This document shows, piece by piece, positions 1 to 10,333 of a DNA stretch of 64,000 bases. The position numbers and the translations under genes were made by a program. The notes beneath the pieces were generated by a model that saw only the letters and a program-made list of their open reading frames with translations, was not told the origin of the DNA and made no database searches. The stretch is from Rhodococcus qingshengii (GTDB taxonomy: Bacteria; Actinomycetota; Actinomycetes; Mycobacteriales; Mycobacteriaceae), in NCBI RefSeq assembly GCF_021025955.1, contig NZ_JAJNCL010000001.1, positions 372,001-436,000 on the forward strand, in the 5' to 3' direction. The first letter of the stretch is position 1. Every line of letters begins with the position of its first letter.

Positions 1-532
1 GAATGTGGTTCTTCGGATTGGCGATCGTTTCGCCGTAGAACGCCTTCGTGTTCGGGCGAATTGCTTCGCGCCACTGGCCGAGATCGTCAGGATCCTCGAC
101 GAACGTGACTTCGATGCCCAGCTTACGAAGGGTGTAATGCAGGAGGTTGTATGTGCCGCCGTACAGGTACGGGCTGGAGACGATGTGGTCGCCGGCCTCG
201 GCGATGTTGAGGATCGCGATGGTCTCGGCAGCCTGACCCGAGGAGAGGAGGAGTGCGGCGACTCCGCCTTCGAGGGCAGCGATGCGCTGCTCGACGGCGT
301 CCTGTGTGGGATTCATGATCCGCGTGTAGATGTTGCCCGGCTCGGCGAGGCCGAACAGTGCCGCAGCGTGATCGGTGCTGTCGAAGACGTAGCTGGTGGT
401 CTGGTAGATCGGCAGAGCGCGCGCATTGGTGGCGGTGTCCGCTGTTTGCCCGGCGTGCACCTGCTTGGTCTCGAACGACCAGTTCGCGGTCGGATCAGAA
501 GTTGCTGCGGCGTCGGCTGTGTTGTCGGTCAT
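1..532 (-). CDS. metY: O-acetylhomoserine sulfhydrylase (partial, C-terminus outside window)
   Basis: PLP enzyme that makes homocysteine from O-acetylhomoserine and sulfide in cytoplasmic methionine synthesis. Only about 177 N-terminal residues are present; the gene runs off the left edge. The reading begins [18 protein letters not shown] and then shows the Cys/Met-metabolism landmarks [28 protein letters not shown] and the phosphate-binding region [15 protein letters not shown], followed by [12 protein letters not shown]. The PLP lysine lies outside the window. The ATG at 530-532 has GGAG about ten bases upstream. A SAM-IV riboswitch lies in the leader, as expected for a methionine-pathway gene. 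MetY is favoured over cystathionine gamma-synthase because of the [10 protein letters not shown] segment; confidence in the broader family is very high. Confidence 0.93.
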   Translation of the reverse strand, partial: MTDNTADAAATSDPTANWSFETKQVHAGQTADTATNARALPIYQTTSYVFDSTDHAAALFGLAEPGNIYTRIMNPTQDAVEQRIAALEGGVAALLLSSGQAAETIAILNIAEAGDHIVSSPYLYGGTYNLLHYTLRKLGIEVTFVEDPDDLGQWREAIRPNTKAFYGETIANPKNHI

Positions 533-659
533 GATTTGTTCACTCCAGTGGTCTGACGGATAGATGTCGGACGGGGGCGAATGATCGCCGCCCCGTGCTG
601 GGGTCTATCTACAAGTGCGACACATACTGAAATACCTCCGTGGGGCTCGGCCCGGTCTG

Positions 660-680
660 GGGTCCGTCCCTGTCGGACCC
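660..680 (-). terminator. GC-rich hairpin between SAM-IV aptamer and metY
   Basis: Read on the minus strand, GGGTCCG and CGGACCC form a perfect 7-bp stem around a 7-base loop, about 55 bases 3' of the riboswitch aptamer. It could be the expression-platform terminator or an alternative fold. There is no U-tract after it, so intrinsic termination is uncertain. Confidence 0.4.
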
Positions 681-732
681 GCGCTTGTCACCCGAATTGC
701 GGTGGAACTGCGCGAGCAGATCCACGTCGGGA

Positions 733-818
733 AACCTGGTCATCACCCGGGGCACCCCACCGCGGTTGGAGGGTTGCCGTCCAGCGAGCCGGGGCTTGAC
801 GCTGGCACTCATGACCAC
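733..818 (-). ncRNA. SAM-IV riboswitch
   Basis: S-adenosylmethionine-sensing leader RNA of metY. On the minus strand the 5' element GGTCATGAGTGCCAGCG is followed by AGCCCCGGCTCGCTGG, CGGCAACCCTCC, GCGGTGGGGTGCC and GGGTGATGACCAGG, which is the SAM-IV family core as I know it. P1 is visible: GGTCAT (811-816) pairs with ATGACC (738-743). Binding of SAM is expected to lower metY expression; whether through termination or RBS occlusion is not clear from the sequence. Boundaries are approximate, and the downstream pseudoknot elements may extend to about 700. Confidence 0.93.
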
Positions 819-1121
819 GTCGGATTCTACCGGGAAGTGAGCGCAGTCCTGACGCGGGGCGAAATGTGAGCCGCAACCGCACGCGAGGCAGAGCGACGCA
901 GCCCACTAGCAGGCAAAAGTTACTCGCGAGTAGAGACCGATGGGTGGACCTGCCGGTTGCGGCCTCACGGGTTAGCAGTACGCTTGTCTTGTTTGGGACT
1001 CATCTCCCGAGATCAGTCCACACCGTCTAGGTTTGATAATCGAACCGTTCGCGGACCCACTCACAAAGTGTGACCGCAACCGTGTAACCAGGGAAACTTC
1101 CTAGGAGGACGCGAAGCACCC

Positions 1122-2345
1122 ATGTCCAAAATCAAGGTTGAGGGCACCGTCGTCGAACTCGACGGCGATGAGATGACGCGCATTATCTGGCAGTTCATCA
1201 AAGACAAGTTGATCCATCCGTATCTCGATGTGAACCTCGAGTACTACGACCTCGGTATCGAGTACCGCGACGAGACCGACGACCAGGTCACCATCGACGC
1301 AGCGCACGCGATCCAGAAGCACGGCGTCGGCGTCAAATGCGCCACGATCACGCCGGACGAGGCACGTGTCGAGGAATTCGGTCTCAAGAAGATGTGGCGT
1401 TCCCCGAACGGAACGATCCGCAACATTCTCGGCGGCACGATCTTCCGCGCACCGATCATCATCTCCAACGTTCCGCGACTCGTTCCAGGCTGGACCAAGC
1501 CGATCATCATCGGCCGTCACGCATTCGGCGACCAGTACCGCGCCACAGACTTCAAGGTCCCCGGCCCCGGCAAGGTGATGATCACCTACACGCCTGAGGA
1601 CGGCAGCGCACCGATCGAGCACGAACTGGTCAACTTCCCCGAAGAGGGCGGCGTCGTCCAGGGGCAGTACAACTTCACCACGTCCATCCGTGACTTCGCT
1701 CGCGCGTCGCTCACCTACGGACTGCAGCAGAACTACCCGGTGTACCTGTCCACCAAGAACACCATTCTCAAGGCGTACGACGGTGCCTTCAAGGACATCT
1801 TCCAGCACGTCTACGAGACCGAGTTCAAGGCTGAGTTCGATGCCGCAGGTCTGACCTATGAGCACCGCCTCATCGACGACATGGTCGCTTCCGCACTCAA
1901 GTGGGAGGGCGGCTACGTCTGGGCATGCAAGAACTACGACGGTGACGTCCAGTCCGACACCGTGGCCCAGGGTTTCGGCTCGCTCGGCCTCATGACGTCG
2001 GTTCTGCTCACACCGGACGGAAGGACCTGTGAGGCAGAGGCTGCTCACGGCACCGTGACGCGTCACTACCGTCAGCATCAGCAGGGCAAGCCCACCTCGA
2101 CCAACCCGATCGCGTCCATCTTCGCGTGGACCCGTGGGCTCGAGCACCGTGGCAAGCTCGACAGCACCCCTGAGGTCATCGGCTTCGCGCAGGCGCTCGA
2201 AGACGTTGTCATCAAGACCGTCGAAAGCGGCCAGATGACCAAGGACCTCTCGATGCTGGTCGGCGGCGATCAGGGCTACCTGACCACCGAGGAGTTCCTC
2301 GGCGCACTCGACGTGAACCTGCAGAAGGCTATGGCCGCGAAGTAG
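1122..2345 (+). CDS. icd: NADP-dependent isocitrate dehydrogenase
   Basis: TCA-cycle enzyme converting isocitrate to 2-oxoglutarate plus CO2 with NADP+. The 407-aa length and sequence fit the eukaryote-like homodimeric IDH subfamily, close to mycobacterial Icd1, not the E. coli type. Visible landmarks are [15 protein letters not shown] at the N-terminus, the substrate segment [32 protein letters not shown], and the cofactor-proximal [13 protein letters not shown]. The start follows AGGAGG at good spacing. It is monocistronic with its own hairpin downstream, and divergent from metY, the same arrangement as Rv3339c/Rv3340 in M. tuberculosis. Confidence 0.97.
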   Translation: MSKIKVEGTVVELDGDEMTRIIWQFIKDKLIHPYLDVNLEYYDLGIEYRDETDDQVTIDAAHAIQKHGVGVKCATITPDEARVEEFGLKKMWRSPNGTIRNILGGTIFRAPIIISNVPRLVPGWTKPIIIGRHAFGDQYRATDFKVPGPGKVMITYTPEDGSAPIEHELVNFPEEGGVVQGQYNFTTSIRDFARASLTYGLQQNYPVYLSTKNTILKAYDGAFKDIFQHVYETEFKAEFDAAGLTYEHRLIDDMVASALKWEGGYVWACKNYDGDVQSDTVAQGFGSLGLMTSVLLTPDGRTCEAEAAHGTVTRHYRQHQQGKPTSTNPIASIFAWTRGLEHRGKLDSTPEVIGFAQALEDVVIKTVESGQMTKDLSMLVGGDQGYLTTEEFLGALDVNLQKAMAAK

Positions 2346-2366
2346 ATTCACCGCTTCACCTTTCGA

Positions 2367-2396
2367 ATGGGACGTCCGGGAAACCGGGCGTCCCAT
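2367..2396 (+). terminator. Hairpin terminator after icd
   Basis: ATGGGACG, a T-G wobble and CCGG pair with CCGG and CGTCCCAT around a GAAA loop, giving about 13 bp of stem 22 bases after the icd stop. No strong T-run follows. Confidence 0.7.
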
Positions 2397-2475
2397 CTGT
2401 GTTCGCGGTCTCACGTGAGTGAACTCACCCGCTCTCACTTGGAAGTTCAACCAGGTGTGAGATCACAATTGATCA

Positions 2476-3684
2476 GTGACTTCGTCTACCCTCTCCCGTT
2501 CTGACGCCTCGACACCCGGGGTTCGTTCCGCCAGAGGTCCGGCGATGCTCGCTCTCGCCCTCGGCGGTTTCGGTATCGGCACCACCGAGTTCGTCGCCAT
2601 GGGATTGCTCCCGGAAATGGCATCCGGGCTCGGCGTCTCGGAACCCATCGCAGGCCACGTGATCTCCGCGTACGCGCTCGGCGTTGTCGTCGGCGCTCCG
2701 CTGATCGCTGCTCTCACCGCACGGGTACCGCGCCGCACACTGTTGATCGCGCTCATGGTCGCCTTCACCGTCGGCAATGCCGCTTCGGTTTTCGCGCCCT
2801 CGTACACGACGCTGATGATGGCTCGCTTCGTCGCCGGATTGCCGCACGGCGCGTACTTCGGAGTCGCCGCGCTGGTCGCAGCGCACCTGGCCGAACCGGG
2901 CAAACGCGCGAAGGCCGTGGCGATGGTCATGATGGGTCTTTCCGTGGCCAACGTGATCGGGGTACCGGTCGCCGCCTGGATCGGTCAGGCGCTCGGCTGG
3001 CGCAGCGCCTTCGCCTTGGTTGCGGTAATCGGAGTGGCAACGGTTGCTTCGCTGTTCGTCTGGATACCGCCTTTGGACGGTATGCCGGTGACGAATCCGA
3101 TCACTGAACTCGGGGCACTGGGCCGTGTGCAGGTATGGATGACCTTGATCGTGGGCATGGTCGGATTCGGCGGCATGTTTGCCGTTTACACCTACATCAG
3201 TACGACTCTCACCGACGTGTCCGGGCTTGACGCTTCGTTCATTCCCCTCGCACTCATGCTGTACGGACTGGGCATGGTGGCCGGCAACTTCGTCGGCGGA
3301 TACCTCGCGGATCGCGCACTGATGAAGGGCTTGTTCCTGTCGATGGGATCCCTCGTGGTGATCCTTGCGGTCTTCGTGATCGCCGTGCGCAATCCGTACA
3401 CGGCACTGGTCTTCGTCTTCCTCATCGGTCTCGCGGGGTCCTCGATGGTTCCGGGTCTGCAGACACGGTTGATGGACGTCGCCGAGGACGCTCAGACCCT
3501 GGCTGCTTCTCTCAATCACGCCGCGCTGAACATCGCCAACGCTTTCGGAGCGTGGATCGGCGGCGTCGTCATCGCGGCCGGTTACGGGTACACGGCGCCG
3601 GCGGCGGTGGGGTCTTTGCTGGCCGTCGCGGGTCTAGTCGTGCTGGCGGTTGCGGTGATTCTGCAGCGTGGGGCCGTGCGCTGA
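2476..3684 (+). CDS. MFS transporter, DHA1 (AraJ/Cmx-like) drug or sugar efflux family
   Basis: Twelve-TM inner-membrane proton-coupled exporter of 402 aa. The first helix region FGIGTTEFVAMGLLPEMA is the signature of the AraJ/YdhP/chloramphenicol-exporter branch. The loop 2-3 motif is LTARVPRRTLL, and helix 4-5 shows the ARFVAGLPHGAYFGVAALVAA antiporter-type pattern. The start is GTG at 2476; an ATG at 2545, just before the first helix, is an alternative. The gene stands alone between icd and xth. Substrate cannot be assigned. Chloramphenicol-type export or arabinose/polyol efflux are both known within the family. Confidence 0.85.
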   Translation: MTSSTLSRSDASTPGVRSARGPAMLALALGGFGIGTTEFVAMGLLPEMASGLGVSEPIAGHVISAYALGVVVGAPLIAALTARVPRRTLLIALMVAFTVGNAASVFAPSYTTLMMARFVAGLPHGAYFGVAALVAAHLAEPGKRAKAVAMVMMGLSVANVIGVPVAAWIGQALGWRSAFALVAVIGVATVASLFVWIPPLDGMPVTNPITELGALGRVQVWMTLIVGMVGFGGMFAVYTYISTTLTDVSGLDASFIPLALMLYGLGMVAGNFVGGYLADRALMKGLFLSMGSLVVILAVFVIAVRNPYTALVFVFLIGLAGSSMVPGLQTRLMDVAEDAQTLAASLNHAALNIANAFGAWIGGVVIAAGYGYTAPAAVGSLLAVAGLVVLAVAVILQRGAVR

Positions 3685-3705
3685 CCTGGGAGCCCATCCG
3701 CGTCG

Positions 3706-4566
3706 GTGGAATCGGCTACGGTGCTTGCCGTGCCACAAACTGCTGACTCCCACATTCTTGCGCCCCACACCATCACGTCCGTGAACGTCAACGGCGTTCG
3801 AGCAGCGGCCCGTAAGGGCATGCTCGACTGGCTGGAGAAGACGTCGGCGGATTTCATCTGCCTTCAGGAAACGCGTGCGTCGGACGATCAGCTTCGCGAG
3901 ACTCTCGAACCGGCGCTCGGCAACGGATGGTTCCTGGTCTCCGCCGAGCCGTCCGCGAAGGGACGAAACGGAGTCGCGGTGCTCTCACGTACCGAGCCTG
4001 ACGCGGTGCGGATCGGTCACGGGGACGACGAGTTTTTCGACGCCGGTCGATACATCGAAGCGGACTTCGCCGATCTGACCGTCGCGAGCCTGTACCTGCC
4101 CTCCGGTGAGGCGCTCACGCCGAAGCAGGAAGAGAAGGAGCGGTTCATGGCATCCTTCGCAGTTCACCTCGCCTCCACCGCTGCGGCGGCCGAGGCTGCC
4201 GATCGCCACGTGGTGGTCAGTGGAGATTGGAACATCGCGCACACCGAACTCGACCTCAAGAACTGGAAGACCAACAAGAAGTCCTCGGGATTCCTCCCCG
4301 AGGAGCGCGCATGGATGGACCTTCTGTTCGCGCAGGACTCCGCGTGGGTGGACGTCTTCCGCACCCTCCATCCGGGTGTCGACGGTCCGTACTCGTGGTG
4401 GTCGTATCGAGGAAAAGCCTTCGACAACGATTCGGGGTGGCGCATCGACTACCAGGTTGCCACCCGCGGATACGCCGAGCGGGCCAAGGTTGCCCTCGTG
4501 GAACGCGCTGAGTCCTACGACCTTCGTTGGTCGGATCACGCACCTGTCACCGTCTCGTACCGGTAG
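3706..4566 (+). CDS. xth: Exodeoxyribonuclease III
   Basis: Cytoplasmic AP endonuclease and 3'-5' exonuclease acting in base-excision repair. The exonuclease/endonuclease/phosphatase fold is complete in 286 aa: SVNVNGVRAA, the metal-binding ICLQETRA, ASLYLPSGEA, GDWNIAHTELDLKNWK, WWSYRGKAFDNDSGWRIDY and the terminal SDHAPV catalytic histidine. The listed start is GTG 3706; in-frame GTG codons at 3721 and 3730 are equally plausible because there is no clear Shine-Dalgarno, and the conserved part begins only at SVNVNG. It is followed nine bases later by the RNase gene. Confidence 0.92.
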   Translation: MESATVLAVPQTADSHILAPHTITSVNVNGVRAAARKGMLDWLEKTSADFICLQETRASDDQLRETLEPALGNGWFLVSAEPSAKGRNGVAVLSRTEPDAVRIGHGDDEFFDAGRYIEADFADLTVASLYLPSGEALTPKQEEKERFMASFAVHLASTAAAAEAADRHVVVSGDWNIAHTELDLKNWKTNKKSSGFLPEERAWMDLLFAQDSAWVDVFRTLHPGVDGPYSWWSYRGKAFDNDSGWRIDYQVATRGYAERAKVALVERAESYDLRWSDHAPVTVSYR

Positions 4567-4574
4567 GGACGGGC

Positions 4575-5134
4575 ATGCCTGAAGGTCTGAAAATGCCGAG
4601 CGCAAAGACACGCAACGCCATCATCACCGTCGTCGTTGCCGTGGTGGCGCTTGTGCTGGCGGTGACGCTTTCTTCACGCGACTCCGACAGTTCGGCGTCT
4701 TCGGCGTCGTCGGTCACCAAGTCCTCGAGCATTCAGTCCTCGAGTGTTCAAGCCAAGCCTGGCGCCACCACCAAGGCTGCGCCGTCGAGTTCTGCGCCGT
4801 CGAGTTCCGCGCCGTCGAGTTCCGCTGCCAAGACAACGCAGCAGACGAACAGCGATGCGCCGGCGCGAGTTCTCGCCACGCTGGTGGAGATCGACGCCGG
4901 GAGGTGGCCGGATTCCGCCAACGCGCCGGGCACCAAGGGCGGCATCACCTTCCGCAACAGCGAAGGGCGTCTACCCGCTGTCGGTGCCGGTGGCGGGCGT
5001 GTCGTCTATCAGGAATGGGACGTGAACCCGAAGAAGAACGGCCAAGGCCGCGACGCCGAGCGAATCGTCACCGGAAACGACGGTTCGGCGTGGTACACCC
5101 TCGATCACTACGACACGTTTGTGAGGATTCGCTG

Positions 5135-5135
<1 letters not shown>
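4575..5135 (+). CDS. Membrane-anchored or secreted guanyl-specific ribonuclease (barnase/RNase Sa family)
   Basis: Extracytoplasmic RNase cleaving 3' of guanosine, 186 aa. After a short basic start comes one hydrophobic helix (AIITVVVAVVALVLAVTL, about residues 16-33) that may serve as signal or membrane anchor. A low-complexity Ser/Ala/Pro/Thr linker follows (to about residue 100), then a compact microbial RNase domain beginning ARVLATLVEIDAGRWP. Catalytic residues match barnase: Glu147 (YQEWDV), Arg159 and Arg163 (GRDAERI), His178 (LDHYDTF). ATG 4575 is preferred because upstream codons overlap xth. The stop overlaps the barstar start (TGATG), so toxin and inhibitor are translationally coupled. 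Confidence 0.9.
4779..4823 (+). repeat. Three 15-bp tandem repeats in the RNase linker
   Basis: The unit GCGCCGTCGAGTTCC occurs three times in a row (one base differs in the first copy). It encodes Ala-Pro-Ser-Ser-Ser repeated in the linker between the hydrophobic helix and the RNase domain. Copy number could vary by slippage without changing frame. Confidence 0.9.
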
Positions 5136-6690
<1,555 letters not shown>

Positions 6691-6741
6691 CCGACGCGAA
6701 TTCGGACTCACGGCGCCTGACCGAACATGAGGGGGACGGCA

Positions 6742-7776
6742 ATGGCTGACACGGACGACGACGCACCCAGTTTTCTCGAGAAGCAACGGGCAGCGCGACC
6801 CTGGCTCGATCATCTGGTTCGCGCCGCTGGGCGGTTCCAAGAGCAAAAAGGCGACTACTACGCTGCGGGAATCACGTACTTCAGCGTCCTGGCACTGATT
6901 CCGATCATGATGGTCGCGTTTGCGGTGGCCGGTTTCGTATTGGCCGGGCATCCCGAGTACCTGGAGTCGATTCAGGAGCAGATCACCAAGAGCATTCCGG
7001 GCAGCTTGGGTGACACCATCAACACACTGATCGATTCGGCTATCGATTCGCGCGCCAGCGTCGGAATCTTCGGTCTCCTGGGTGCCGCCTACGCGGGTCT
7101 CGGTTGGATGGCAAATGTTCGCGACGCGCTGACGGCCATGTGGGAGAGCAAGCGCGAGCCGAAGGGTTTCGTGCGAACCAAACTCGGTGACGCAGGGGCC
7201 CTTATCGGTCTGGCCCTCGCCATGGTCGTCTCGCTCGGAATGTCGGCGCTGAGCAGCGGGCCGGTAGCCACTCAGATCGTGAAGTGGCTCAACCTCGAGA
7301 ACATCACCGGTGTCGGTGTGGGGCTCAGAGTCGTTTCGCTGTTGCTGTCACTGCTGGCGACGTGGGCGGTCTTCCTGTGGGTGATCGCCCGGCTACCGCG
7401 CGAGCCCGTCACGCTGCGCAGCGCCGCGCAGGCAGCGCTCATCGCCGCGGTTGTGTTCGAGATCTTCAAGCAGGTGGGTGCGATCTACCTCGCTGCCGTC
7501 ACCGGTGGCCCGGCGGGCGTGGCATTCGGCCCGATCATCGGTTTGCTCGTGTTCGTGTTCACGGCGTCGAGGATGCTGCTGTTCTGCACGGCGTGGGCGG
7601 CGACGACAAAGGAAAGTATGGCTCTGGCCTTCGTTCCTCCGCCCGATCCCGCAGTGATCTCGCCGCGCGTGGTTGTCAGCGATAGTGCCTCGCCGTCGCG
7701 TGCCGTTGCATTGATCGCCACGGGTGCGGTTGCCGGCCTGGGTCTTTCGGGCTTCCTGCGTCGTCGGCCGCGCTAG
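6742..7776 (+). CDS. yhjD: YihY/BrkB family inner-membrane protein (YhjD-like)
   Basis: Polytopic membrane protein of about 344 aa with six hydrophobic segments, for example GITYFSVLALIPIMMVAFAVAGFVLA. The N-terminal FQEQKGDYYAAGITYFSVLALIP matches the YhjD branch. In E. coli YhjD has been linked to lipid A/KDO export suppression; the actinobacterial function is unknown. The start is ATG 6742, six bases after GAGGGGGA; an ATG at 6727 lies inside that ribosome-binding site and is less likely. Its stop codon shares the bases CTAG with the stop of the convergent dacB. Confidence 0.88.
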   Translation: MADTDDDAPSFLEKQRAARPWLDHLVRAAGRFQEQKGDYYAAGITYFSVLALIPIMMVAFAVAGFVLAGHPEYLESIQEQITKSIPGSLGDTINTLIDSAIDSRASVGIFGLLGAAYAGLGWMANVRDALTAMWESKREPKGFVRTKLGDAGALIGLALAMVVSLGMSALSSGPVATQIVKWLNLENITGVGVGLRVVSLLLSLLATWAVFLWVIARLPREPVTLRSAAQAALIAAVVFEIFKQVGAIYLAAVTGGPAGVAFGPIIGLLVFVFTASRMLLFCTAWAATTKESMALAFVPPPDPAVISPRVVVSDSASPSRAVALIATGAVAGLGLSGFLRRRPR

Positions 7777-9083
7777 CGCCGTCGACGGTTGAGGGCGACT
7801 GCTCCCGACACCAGCGCGATCACCACCACTCCACCGACCGCGCCGATGAGGACGCGGTCAGTGGTGTCCGACTCGCTGTCGGTGGCGGTTGGCGCTGCCG
7901 AGATCGAGCCAGGTGCAGCGGCAGACGGTGTGCGAGTGACGTCGGGCGTGGCGTCGTCGGTCGAACGGTCCGTCAACGAGCCGACGGTTGTGCTCGCTGG
8001 GAGTGCATATCCGTAGTCGAGTAGACGGGCAGCTTGCTCCCACGGACGGATCGGCTTGGCTTCGCCGCCCATCAATGTCACCAGTAGTTTCCGGCCGTTA
8101 CGCTCCGCAGCACCCACGTACGTGTGGCGGGCGTCGTCGGTGAAGCCGGTCTTGCCGCCCAACGCACCGTCGTAGTTGTAGAGCAACTGATTGTCGTTCG
8201 CGAGTGTGAATCCGGGCCGGTCCTGATCATCGGGAATTGTCGGGTCCTTGGGGAAGCCGGGGAACTCGACGGTCTCGGTATGGATCAGACCGGCGAATGT
8301 CGGATTCTGCAGTGCGGTATGGAAAATCACGGCCAGGTCGTACGGTGAGCTGCTCATCCCCGGGCCGTCGAGTCCGGACGGAGTTGCCGTGCGGGTGTCG
8401 AGGGCGCCGAGGTCGGCGGCGAGGGCATTCATCTTCGATACGGCCGCAGCGTCACCGCCGAGTTGGCGGGCAAGAGCATGCGCTGCATCGTTTCCCGACG
8501 CCATGACCAGGCCTTGCATCAGCTGCCGGTTGGTGTATTTACCGCCCTTGCCGATGCCGACGGCACTACCTTCGGCGTCCGCGTCTTCGGCAGTTGCAGT
8601 GATTTCGGTGTCGAGATCGAGTTCGTCGAGCGCGACGAGAGCCAACAGCATCTTGATGGTGCTGGCCGGTCGGTAGCGACCGTGCGGATCTTTGGCGGCG
8701 AGGACTTCACCGGTCTCGGCGTCCGCGAGTACCCATCCGGATGCCGCGATATCGGCCGGGAGCGGGGGAGCGCCGTCAGGAAGTACGACGCCGCACTCGC
8801 CGAGTTTGTCTCCACCGACGGGGCTTTCCGGAATCGGGACAGCGTTGGGGGCCGTGGATCCGGGCGCGGGTGCTTCGGAGAGATCGATCGCCGGCGCCGG
8901 GCTACTGGTGAACGGGCAGCTGTCGGTGTTGGGTGTGGTGAACGGAGCCTCGGTGGTGGTGGGCGGCGGCGGGGCCGGTTGGGCGCCGGCGATTCCCGAG
9001 GTCCCTACGACACCGGAAAACGCAATGCTCCCAGAGAGCACTGTTCCGGCAACTGCCATTGCACACTTTCGACGCCACATCAT
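7773..9083 (-). CDS. dacB: D-alanyl-D-alanine carboxypeptidase (PBP5/DacB type)
   Basis: Serine peptidase trimming the terminal D-Ala of peptidoglycan stem peptides outside the cytoplasmic membrane. A signal peptide (MMWRRKCAMAVAGTVLSGSI..., cleavage near AGAQP) is followed by a Pro/Thr-rich stretch and the S11 catalytic domain: SxxK at Ser141-Lys144 (STIK), SGN at 197-199, KTG at 311-313. A C-terminal helix (VLIGAVGGVVVIALVSGAVAL) and RRRR tail anchor it. Length (436 aa) and architecture match mycobacterial DacB1. Two adjacent ATGs (9083, 9080) are possible starts. No lytic partner is adjacent. Confidence 0.93.
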   Translation of the reverse strand: MMWRRKCAMAVAGTVLSGSIAFSGVVGTSGIAGAQPAPPPPTTTEAPFTTPNTDSCPFTSSPAPAIDLSEAPAPGSTAPNAVPIPESPVGGDKLGECGVVLPDGAPPLPADIAASGWVLADAETGEVLAAKDPHGRYRPASTIKMLLALVALDELDLDTEITATAEDADAEGSAVGIGKGGKYTNRQLMQGLVMASGNDAAHALARQLGGDAAAVSKMNALAADLGALDTRTATPSGLDGPGMSSSPYDLAVIFHTALQNPTFAGLIHTETVEFPGFPKDPTIPDDQDRPGFTLANDNQLLYNYDGALGGKTGFTDDARHTYVGAAERNGRKLLVTLMGGEAKPIRPWEQAARLLDYGYALPASTTVGSLTDRSTDDATPDVTRTPSAAAPGSISAAPTATDSESDTTDRVLIGAVGGVVVIALVSGAVALNRRRR

Positions 9084-9186
9084 CGATATACGAGGGTATG
9101 CGAACCGGAGGGAACGTCCGAATCGCCACGCGTGCGCGGAGGTCGAAAACAGACGATTTGGTTTGCACTTCGGTCATAGTGGACGG

Positions 9187-9579
9187 TTGAACCTCGCAGG
9201 TATACGCCGGACGCTCGCGGCAATGACACTCTTCGGAGCGTTGGCCGCTGCGGTGGGGTGTTCCGGCGAGTCGGAACCGTCGGCCGAGAGCCAAATTTCG
9301 GCAGTCGTCGGTAAGAGTTTCGAATTCATGGCGGCAAGGGACTGGGAGGGAGTGGACAGCACTCAGTGCAGTTCGATGCGCAGCGAGAGTCCGCGGGTCG
9401 ACGAGTCGCCATTCGTCGATACACTTGCCAGTCTGAGGCTGGACGGTGTGGAGAACATCGTGGTGAACGGCGATTCGGCGACGGCTAACACTCGCCATTA
9501 CAGCACCGAGGATCCGTCCCGGATGATGCGCGAGGACATCACGTTGATCAAAGAGAACGGCGCCTGGGTTGTGTGCTGA
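9187..9579 (+). CDS. Small lipoprotein with NTF2-like/DUF4878-like fold (predicted)
   Basis: About 130 aa, probably exported and lipid-anchored. A TTG start at 9187 gives a proper signal peptide (NLAGIRRTLAAMTLFGALAAAVGC) ending in the lipobox AVGC; the internal ATG at 9223 would remove the basic n-region. The mature part has EPSAESQISAVVGKSFEFMAARDWEGVDSTQC and a terminal ITLIKENGAWVVC, the pattern of small actinobacterial NTF2-like lipoproteins. Function is unknown. It is divergent from dacB with about 100 bases between them. Confidence 0.75.
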   Translation: MNLAGIRRTLAAMTLFGALAAAVGCSGESEPSAESQISAVVGKSFEFMAARDWEGVDSTQCSSMRSESPRVDESPFVDTLASLRLDGVENIVVNGDSATANTRHYSTEDPSRMMREDITLIKENGAWVVC

Positions 9580-9649
9580 TTCTTCGGGTGCTGACGCTGC
9601 CGATTGCCGTCGATGAGTTCCCCGACCAACCAGAGTCTGTAACAGTGGG

Positions 9650-9661
9650 GTAGTCGACTAC
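9650..9661. promoter_or_regulatory. 12-bp perfect palindrome upstream of the DHFR-like gene
   Basis: GTAGTCGACTAC is a perfect 12-bp palindrome 38 bases before the ATG of the RibD/DHFR-like gene. It could be an operator. No regulator is adjacent and the site is single, so this is only a candidate. Confidence 0.3.
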
Positions 9662-9698
9662 TCGCACGGTGCAGGAACACTGACGACAGGGGATCGGT

Positions 9699-10271
9699 AT
9701 GGGCAAGATCGTGGTGACGGAATTCGTGTCTTTGGACATGGTCATGGAAGCGCCCGGTGGTGAACCGGGCTATGCGCACTCTGGATGGGTCTTTCCGTAC
9801 CAGGAGGGCGATCAGATGAAGTTCAAACTCGACGAAACCCTCGCCGCGGACGTGCTTCTACTCGGTCGACGGACCTACGAGAGCTTTGCCGGTGCCTGGC
9901 CTGACCGCGAGGACGATCAAGGCTTTGCGGACAAGATGAACGAGATGCCCAAGTACGTCGTCACGAGTTCGACGGAGCCGCTCGAATGGAACAACTCGAC
10001 GGCGCTCACCGGTCCCATCGAGCAGTCCGTCCCGAAGCTCAAGGATCAGGTCGACGGTGAGATTCTGGTGGCGGGAAGTCGGACGCTCGTCCACGCGTTG
10101 TTGCTGGCCGGTCTGGTCGACGAGCTGCGCCTGATGGTCTTCCCGGTCATTCTCGGGTCAGGCGGGAGGGTGTTCCCCGAATCGGCCGACAAGATCGTCC
10201 TCGAGTTGAAGGACGATCGTCGGTACGAATCCGGAGTTCAGGTGCTCACGTACCACCCCACGGTCGCGTAG
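9699..10271 (+). CDS. Dihydrofolate reductase family protein (RibD C-terminal-like)
   Basis: Cytoplasmic reductase-fold protein, 190 aa, of the DHFR/RibD-C superfamily. Landmarks are KIVVTEFVSLDMVMEAPGG at the N-terminus, DVLLLGRRTYESFAGAWP (NADPH-site helix), MPKYVVTSS, GEILVAGSRTLVHALL and LRLMVFPVILGSGGRVFPE. These proteins are common in actinobacteria and mostly uncharacterised; some sit near stress or antifolate genes. RBS AGGGGATC precedes the ATG. It converges on iolA with a strong hairpin between. Confidence 0.88.
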   Translation: MGKIVVTEFVSLDMVMEAPGGEPGYAHSGWVFPYQEGDQMKFKLDETLAADVLLLGRRTYESFAGAWPDREDDQGFADKMNEMPKYVVTSSTEPLEWNNSTALTGPIEQSVPKLKDQVDGEILVAGSRTLVHALLLAGLVDELRLMVFPVILGSGGRVFPESADKIVLELKDDRRYESGVQVLTYHPTVA

Positions 10272-10286
10272 ACCTGTCGAAAACAT

Positions 10287-10321
10287 CTGTGGCCGAGCCT
10301 CTTCGAGAGTCTCGGCCACAG
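10287..10321. terminator. Bidirectional terminator between DHFR-like gene and iolA
   Basis: CTGTGGCCGAG pairs perfectly with CTCGGCCACAG, and inside it CTCT pairs with AGAG around TCG. The hairpin sits between two convergent genes and can serve both. Confidence 0.85.
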
Positions 10322-10333
10322 TTGTCTTGTCGG

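Larger units (their letters stand above)
533..1121. other. metY-icd divergent intergenic region
   Basis: Gene-free stretch of 589 bases between two divergently transcribed genes. On the minus strand it holds the metY leader with the SAM-IV riboswitch (about 733-818) and a GC-rich hairpin (660-680). Roughly 820-1121 should hold the promoters for metY and icd; the only clear signal there is the icd ribosome-binding site AGGAGG at about 1102. Short open frames across 581-906 follow the riboswitch sequence and are not credited as genes. Confidence 0.7.

Noticed and set aside
609-818. A 69-residue open frame on the minus strand across the metY leader (MVMSASVKPRLAGRQPSNRG...)
   Set aside because: It coincides with the SAM-IV riboswitch core; its apparent conservation would come from the RNA. 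No ribosome-binding site was seen.
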